A DNA stretch of 8,955 nucleotides from NCBI GenBank assembly GCA_902782505.1, contig CACZNO010000070.1, forward strand, positions 1 to 8,955, written 5' to 3'. Each line of letters begins with the position of its first letter. Positions within the stretch are counted from its first letter, which is position 1. This DNA is from an uncultured Erysipelotrichaceae bacterium. Lineage in GTDB: Bacteria > Bacillota_I > Bacilli_A > Erysipelotrichales > Erysipelotrichaceae. Shown here piece by piece: positions 6,151-8,955 of the stretch. The notes beneath the pieces were generated by a model. It ran no database searches and was not told the DNA's origin. It worked only from the letters and a program-made list of their open reading frames with translations. Position numbers and translations under genes: made by a program.

Positions 6151-7173
6151 ATGACTCTCGAAGAAGTATTCGAAAATGCGAAACAACACACCCGGACCTG
6201 CCGGGTGTGCCGCGTTTGTAACGGAAAAGCCTGTGCGGGAGAGATCCCGGGCGTCGGCGGAAAAGGCACCGGAAGTTCTTTTATCCGCAACGCGGAAGCG
6301 TTAAAAAACGTCCGTCTGCGCATGAATGTGCTGATTGGACTGAAAAAGGCGGATCCTTCCGCGGATTTCTTCGGACACAAGGTTTCCTTGCCGGTGTACG
6401 CGGCGCCGATCACGGGTATGGGGCCGCAATACGGTTCCGATATCACGGAAAAAGAGTATGCGAAAAGAGTCCTGGAAGGGGCGTCGGCGGCGGGGACCTA
6501 CGCATTTACGGGAGACGGAAAAGACTTTTCGTTCTTTGAAGATCCGTTCCGTTTGATCCTGGCGCAAAACGGGGAAGGAATCCCGACGATGAAACCCTGG
6601 GTGAAAAAGGGACGCGACAGGCGCACGGATCTTCTGAAGGAGGGAAAACCGATCGCGTTTGCGACCGATATCGACGCGGCAGGGCTGTTGTTTTTGCGGG
6701 ATGCGGATCCGGCCATCACGAATCTTTCCGCGGAAGATCTGGCGGATCTGAAGAAGATGCTGGGAACGGTTCCTTTGATCGTGAAGGGAATCATGACCGC
6801 GGATGCCGCGAAGAAGGCTGTCGAAGCCGGAGCGGACGGGATCGTGGTATCCAATCACGGAGGAAGAGTTCTGGATGACGCGGAAGGAACCATCGAAGTT
6901 CTGCCGGAGATCGTAAACGCGGTCAAAGGACGCTGCCGTATCTTGATTGACGGGGCATTCCGCAGCGGTGCCGATGTGTTCAAGGCGCTGGCTTTGGGGG
7001 CGGACGGCGTATTGATCGGACGTCCTGTCGCCCTGGCGGCATTGGGCGGAAACGCGGAAGGTGTGAAGCTTTATTTTGAAAAGATCCGTACGGAATTGCG
7101 CGAAGCGATGACGATGTGCGGGGCTTCTTCCGTCAAAGAAATCAACACTTCCATGGTTTGTGTGAAAAAATAA
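6151..7173 (+). CDS. FMN-dependent alpha-hydroxy-acid dehydrogenase/oxidase family protein
   Basis: A 340-residue flavoprotein of the (S)-2-hydroxy-acid oxidase/L-lactate dehydrogenase family; the substrate cannot be told from sequence. The C-terminal half of the barrel has the family signatures: LIVKGIMT with the FMN-contacting K212, SNHGGRVLDD (234-243) with catalytic H236 and substrate-binding R239, IDGAFRSGADVFKALALGA with FMN-phosphate R271, and IGRP (289-292). The N-terminal half is less canonical (LPVYAAPITGMG near 89-100). The extreme N terminus has a cysteine cluster C17, C20, C23, C28 (C-x2-C-x2-C-x4-C) followed by a glycine-rich PGVGGKGTGSSF; I recall similar clusters in clostridial relatives, where the role is unknown to me. 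The start lies two bases after the guaB stop, with AAGGGA at the end of guaB as a possible ribosome binding site. Linkage to guaB may simply be transcriptional; no metabolic tie is obvious. Confidence 0.85.
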   Translation: MTLEEVFENAKQHTRTCRVCRVCNGKACAGEIPGVGGKGTGSSFIRNAEALKNVRLRMNVLIGLKKADPSADFFGHKVSLPVYAAPITGMGPQYGSDITEKEYAKRVLEGASAAGTYAFTGDGKDFSFFEDPFRLILAQNGEGIPTMKPWVKKGRDRRTDLLKEGKPIAFATDIDAAGLLFLRDADPAITNLSAEDLADLKKMLGTVPLIVKGIMTADAAKKAVEAGADGIVVSNHGGRVLDDAEGTIEVLPEIVNAVKGRCRILIDGAFRSGADVFKALALGADGVLIGRPVALAALGGNAEGVKLYFEKIRTELREAMTMCGASSVKEINTSMVCVKK

Positions 7174-7187
7174 CGCAATTTTCAACA

Positions 7188-7208
7188 GAAATGAAACTAT
7201 TTCATTTC
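7188..7208. repeat. Perfect 9-bp inverted repeat upstream of the pyrophosphatase-like gene, candidate operator
   Basis: GAAATGAAA (7188-7196) and TTTCATTTC (7200-7208) are perfect inverted copies separated by CTA. The right arm is part of three tandem TTTCA units (7200-7214) and lies where the -35 box of the promoter at 7228-7233 should be. There is no T-run after it, so it is a poor terminator. Position and symmetry suit a repressor or activator site, but no known consensus is recognised. Confidence 0.4.
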
Positions 7209-7233
7209 ATTTCAGAAAGAAGTTTGCTATAAT
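7205..7233 (+). promoter_or_regulatory. Promoter of the pyrophosphatase-like/rlmD operon
   Basis: TGCTATAAT (7225-7233) is a perfect extended -10. The hexamer 17 bases upstream (TTTCAT, 7205-7210) is a poor -35 and overlaps the inverted repeat. Transcription would start near 7240, giving a very short leader before the start at 7255 (GAGGTG ribosome binding site at 7245-7250). Confidence 0.7.
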
Positions 7234-7254
7234 TTCCACAACCAGAGGTGTTAT

Positions 7255-7644
7255 ATGGAGTTTGAAAACAACGTTTTATTTTGGCAGAAATTAGATACGC
7301 TCGTACTGTCCAGTACCCTGATCGTAGAGCGTAAAAAAGGCTCGGTGCATCCCAAATATCCGAACCTTGTTTATCCGTGCGATTACGGATACCTGAAAGA
7401 CACGCATTCCTCCGATATGGGAGAAATTGATATCTTCGTGGGTACGAGACAGACTGCGCAGACCGATACGATCATTGTCGCGGTAGACGTGCTGAAAAAA
7501 GACGCGGAAGTGAAAGTCCTGTTAGGGTGCACGCAGGGTGAGGAACTGGCAATCCTGCATTTCCTGAATCAGACGGATTTCCAGAAGACGATTATACTCC
7601 GGCGGGGAACGCATCTGCCTTCATGGGCGATGAGCGATAATTAA
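7255..7644 (+). CDS. Inorganic pyrophosphatase-like protein (short form)
   Basis: A 129-residue protein resembling the N-terminal core of family I soluble inorganic pyrophosphatases, which hydrolyse pyrophosphate to phosphate. Matching stretches are ERKKGSVHPKYP (25-36), YPCDYGYLKDT (40-50) and the metal-site segment DMGEIDIFVG (54-63). Against the canonical DGDPxD, the first and last aspartates (D54, D59) are kept and the middle one is replaced by Gly. The downstream segment carrying two further metal aspartates in standard enzymes is not evident; instead the protein continues LLGCTQGEELAILHF. Standard bacterial enzymes are about 165-180 residues, so this is the shorter clostridial-style form. 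It has its own promoter. The next gene starts one base after its stop. Activity on pyrophosphate is plausible but not assured; a phosphate-binding role is an alternative. Confidence 0.75.
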   Translation: MEFENNVLFWQKLDTLVLSSTLIVERKKGSVHPKYPNLVYPCDYGYLKDTHSSDMGEIDIFVGTRQTAQTDTIIVAVDVLKKDAEVKVLLGCTQGEELAILHFLNQTDFQKTIILRRGTHLPSWAMSDN

Positions 7645-7645
7645 T

Positions 7646-8955
7646 ATGCCGGTCGTCACAATTACAAAAATAGGAGTAAACGGAGAAGGAATCGGATTTG
7701 AAAAGTCAACTCCGATTCTTCTTTATGGTGCGATTCCGGGGGATGTTGCGGAGTACCGGGTTACTGAGCGCACCGGAAAGATGATCCGCGGCAAAATTGT
7801 CCGGCTGGTCGAGAAAAGCCCGCATCGAAAGGAACCGTCCTGCGCGCATTTCGGCAAATGTGACGGATGTCCTCTGATGATCGCGGATTACAAAGCCCAG
7901 TTGGACTGGAAAAAAGAAGAAGTCCTTTCGAATCTCCGGAAAGTTCCGGGAGTGGATCTATCGCTGGTAAAGGATTGCATTCCCAACGAAAAGACGCTGG
8001 GATACCGGAATCTTGTGAAACTGCCGGTAACGGAATACAAGGGAAAACTGGTGAACGCGCTTTATGAACGCGGAACAAACCGTCTGGTGCCGGTTCTTCA
8101 ATGCCCGGTGCATGAACCGGAACTGGAAAGAGTAAGGAAAGCGGTACTGGAAGTTTTGAACCGGTATCATGTCCGTGCATTTGACCGCAAGACGAAACAG
8201 GGATTACGTACGCTGTATCTGCGCGGTATGAACGGGAAATTCCAGCTGGCCCTGATCGGCGGCAAAGAACCCTATGACGGGGATTGCGTCAAGGAACTCA
8301 TGGACATTCCGGGGATGAATTCGATTTATCAGAATATCAACGCTGCGCGCGAAACAAGAGAACTGTTCGGGAAACAAAGCATTCACCTCGCGGGAACCAA
8401 GGCGCTTTCCTTCAAGGTTGGGAAGACCCATCTGTGTCTGTCGCTGCCGTCGTTTTACCAGATGAATACCGCGCAGGCGGAAAAGCTGTATGAAATCGCG
8501 GTGGGAATGATCCCGGAGAATACGGAACACCTCGTGGAGGCGTATTGCGGGATCGGTGCGATGAGTTTTCTGGCGAAAGACCGTGCAAAGCGAATTGACG
8601 CCATCGAGTTTGCGGGCAGTTCGATCCGTGACGCAAAGGAAGCCCTCAAGCGTAACGACGCGCCGAATATCCGCTTTACGGAAGGAGACGCGGCGAAGGA
8701 GTATGCCAAAATCGCGAAAAAGGATCCCGCGGACTGTCTTCTGGTAGATCCGCCGCGCACGGGGCTGAACGAAGAAATGATCGAAACGATTCACAAAGCC
8801 AAGCCGGAAACGATCGTATATGTTTCCTGTAATCCCTATACATTAGCGAAAAACATCACGGACTTGAAAGAATATCAAGTGAAAAAAGTCGTTCCGGCAG
8901 ATATTTTTTCGCAAACTCCTCATGTGGAGACGATTGTGTTGATGGTAAAGAAACA
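7646..8955 (+). CDS. rlmD: 23S rRNA (uracil-C5)-methyltransferase, RlmD/RlmCD type (3' end cut by window)
   Basis: An AdoMet-dependent RNA methylase of the RumA/TrmA family that makes 5-methyluridine in 23S rRNA (U1939, and U747 too in Bacillus RlmCD). 436 codons are visible and the frame is open at the window edge, probably within a few codons of the end. Residues 1-60 form a TRAM domain (VTITKIGVNGEGIGFE). The iron-sulfur ligands are C66, C72 and C75 (C-x5-C-x2-C) with a fourth at C153 (LQCPVH). The methylase domain shows SFYQMN, the AdoMet motif EAYCGIGAMSF, DPPRTGL (from D368) and SCNP with nucleophile C395. The terminal SQTPHVETIVLM is typical of the family. The start at 7646 sits one base after the previous stop and has only a weak ribosome binding site, suggesting coupled translation. 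Whether it modifies one or both uridines cannot be told. Confidence 0.93.
   Translation, partial: MPVVTITKIGVNGEGIGFEKSTPILLYGAIPGDVAEYRVTERTGKMIRGKIVRLVEKSPHRKEPSCAHFGKCDGCPLMIADYKAQLDWKKEEVLSNLRKVPGVDLSLVKDCIPNEKTLGYRNLVKLPVTEYKGKLVNALYERGTNRLVPVLQCPVHEPELERVRKAVLEVLNRYHVRAFDRKTKQGLRTLYLRGMNGKFQLALIGGKEPYDGDCVKELMDIPGMNSIYQNINAARETRELFGKQSIHLAGTKALSFKVGKTHLCLSLPSFYQMNTAQAEKLYEIAVGMIPENTEHLVEAYCGIGAMSFLAKDRAKRIDAIEFAGSSIRDAKEALKRNDAPNIRFTEGDAAKEYAKIAKKDPADCLLVDPPRTGLNEEMIETIHKAKPETIVYVSCNPYTLAKNITDLKEYQVKKVVPADIFSQTPHVETIVLMVKK

Noticed and set aside
6301..7185. Long minus-strand open frame (294 codons) opposite the flavoenzyme gene
   Set aside because: It is antisense to a gene with clear FMN-enzyme motifs, and its translation is rich in Arg, His, Phe and Gln with no recognisable domain, as expected of a GC-biased shadow frame.
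7188..7214. Inverted repeat as the terminator of the guaB operon
   Set aside because: The stem is AT-rich and no T-run follows on either strand; position at the promoter suits an operator better.
1..8955. CRISPR arrays, tRNA or rRNA genes, insertion sequences, phage or defence genes
   Set aside because: No spaced direct repeats, cloverleaf, transposase, integrase or defence motifs were seen; coding is dense and housekeeping in type.

Overview
The window reads as chromosomal housekeeping DNA from a member of the Bacillota (Firmicutes) with a roughly balanced base composition. The rsgA-rpe-thiN block followed by an inverted rpmB is a classic Bacillota gene order. The ribosome binding sites are strong and Gram-positive-like, the bL28 is the cysteine-poor type, and both FtsA and FtsZ are markedly divergent. 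That divergence, with an ftsA-ftsZ pair outside any visible cell-wall cluster, fits the Erysipelotrichia or a related lineage; this placement is an inference. I see no mobile element, CRISPR array, tRNA or rRNA.

Layout. Positions 1-1507 (+) hold the end of rsgA, then rpe and thiN, joined by two ATGA stop-start overlaps and closed by a hairpin terminator near 1520. Positions 1524-2047 (-) converge on that terminator: rpmB with its own promoter and terminator, then a 200-base stretch with one convincing unrecognised small ORF (40 aa) and a weaker 33-aa ORF overlapping its start. Positions 2202-4515 (+) carry ftsA and ftsZ with their own promoter and a strong terminator. Positions 4640-7173 (+) carry guaB and, 2 bases later, an FMN-dependent alpha-hydroxy-acid dehydrogenase-like gene. 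Positions 7255-8955 (+) carry a short inorganic-pyrophosphatase-like gene and a 23S rRNA uracil-5-methyltransferase gene that runs off the window edge.

How the genes fit together. The first block links ribosome maturation (RsgA), pentose phosphate metabolism (Rpe) and thiamine pyrophosphate synthesis (ThiN). The second is the Z-ring polymer and its membrane tether. The third makes XMP for guanine nucleotides alongside a flavoenzyme of unknown substrate. The fourth pairs a pyrophosphatase-like protein with an rRNA methylase.

Most worth a second look: an IMP dehydrogenase whose sequence and residue numbering match, from memory, the enzyme of the protozoan Tritrichomonas foetus; an FtsA with eroded nucleotide-binding loops beside an FtsZ with a shortened T2-T3 segment and short tail; a pyrophosphatase-like protein lacking part of the metal site; a four-cysteine cluster on the flavoenzyme; the small ORFs between thiN and rpmB; and a perfect inverted repeat at the promoter of the last operon. 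I did not find a clearly new multi-gene system.
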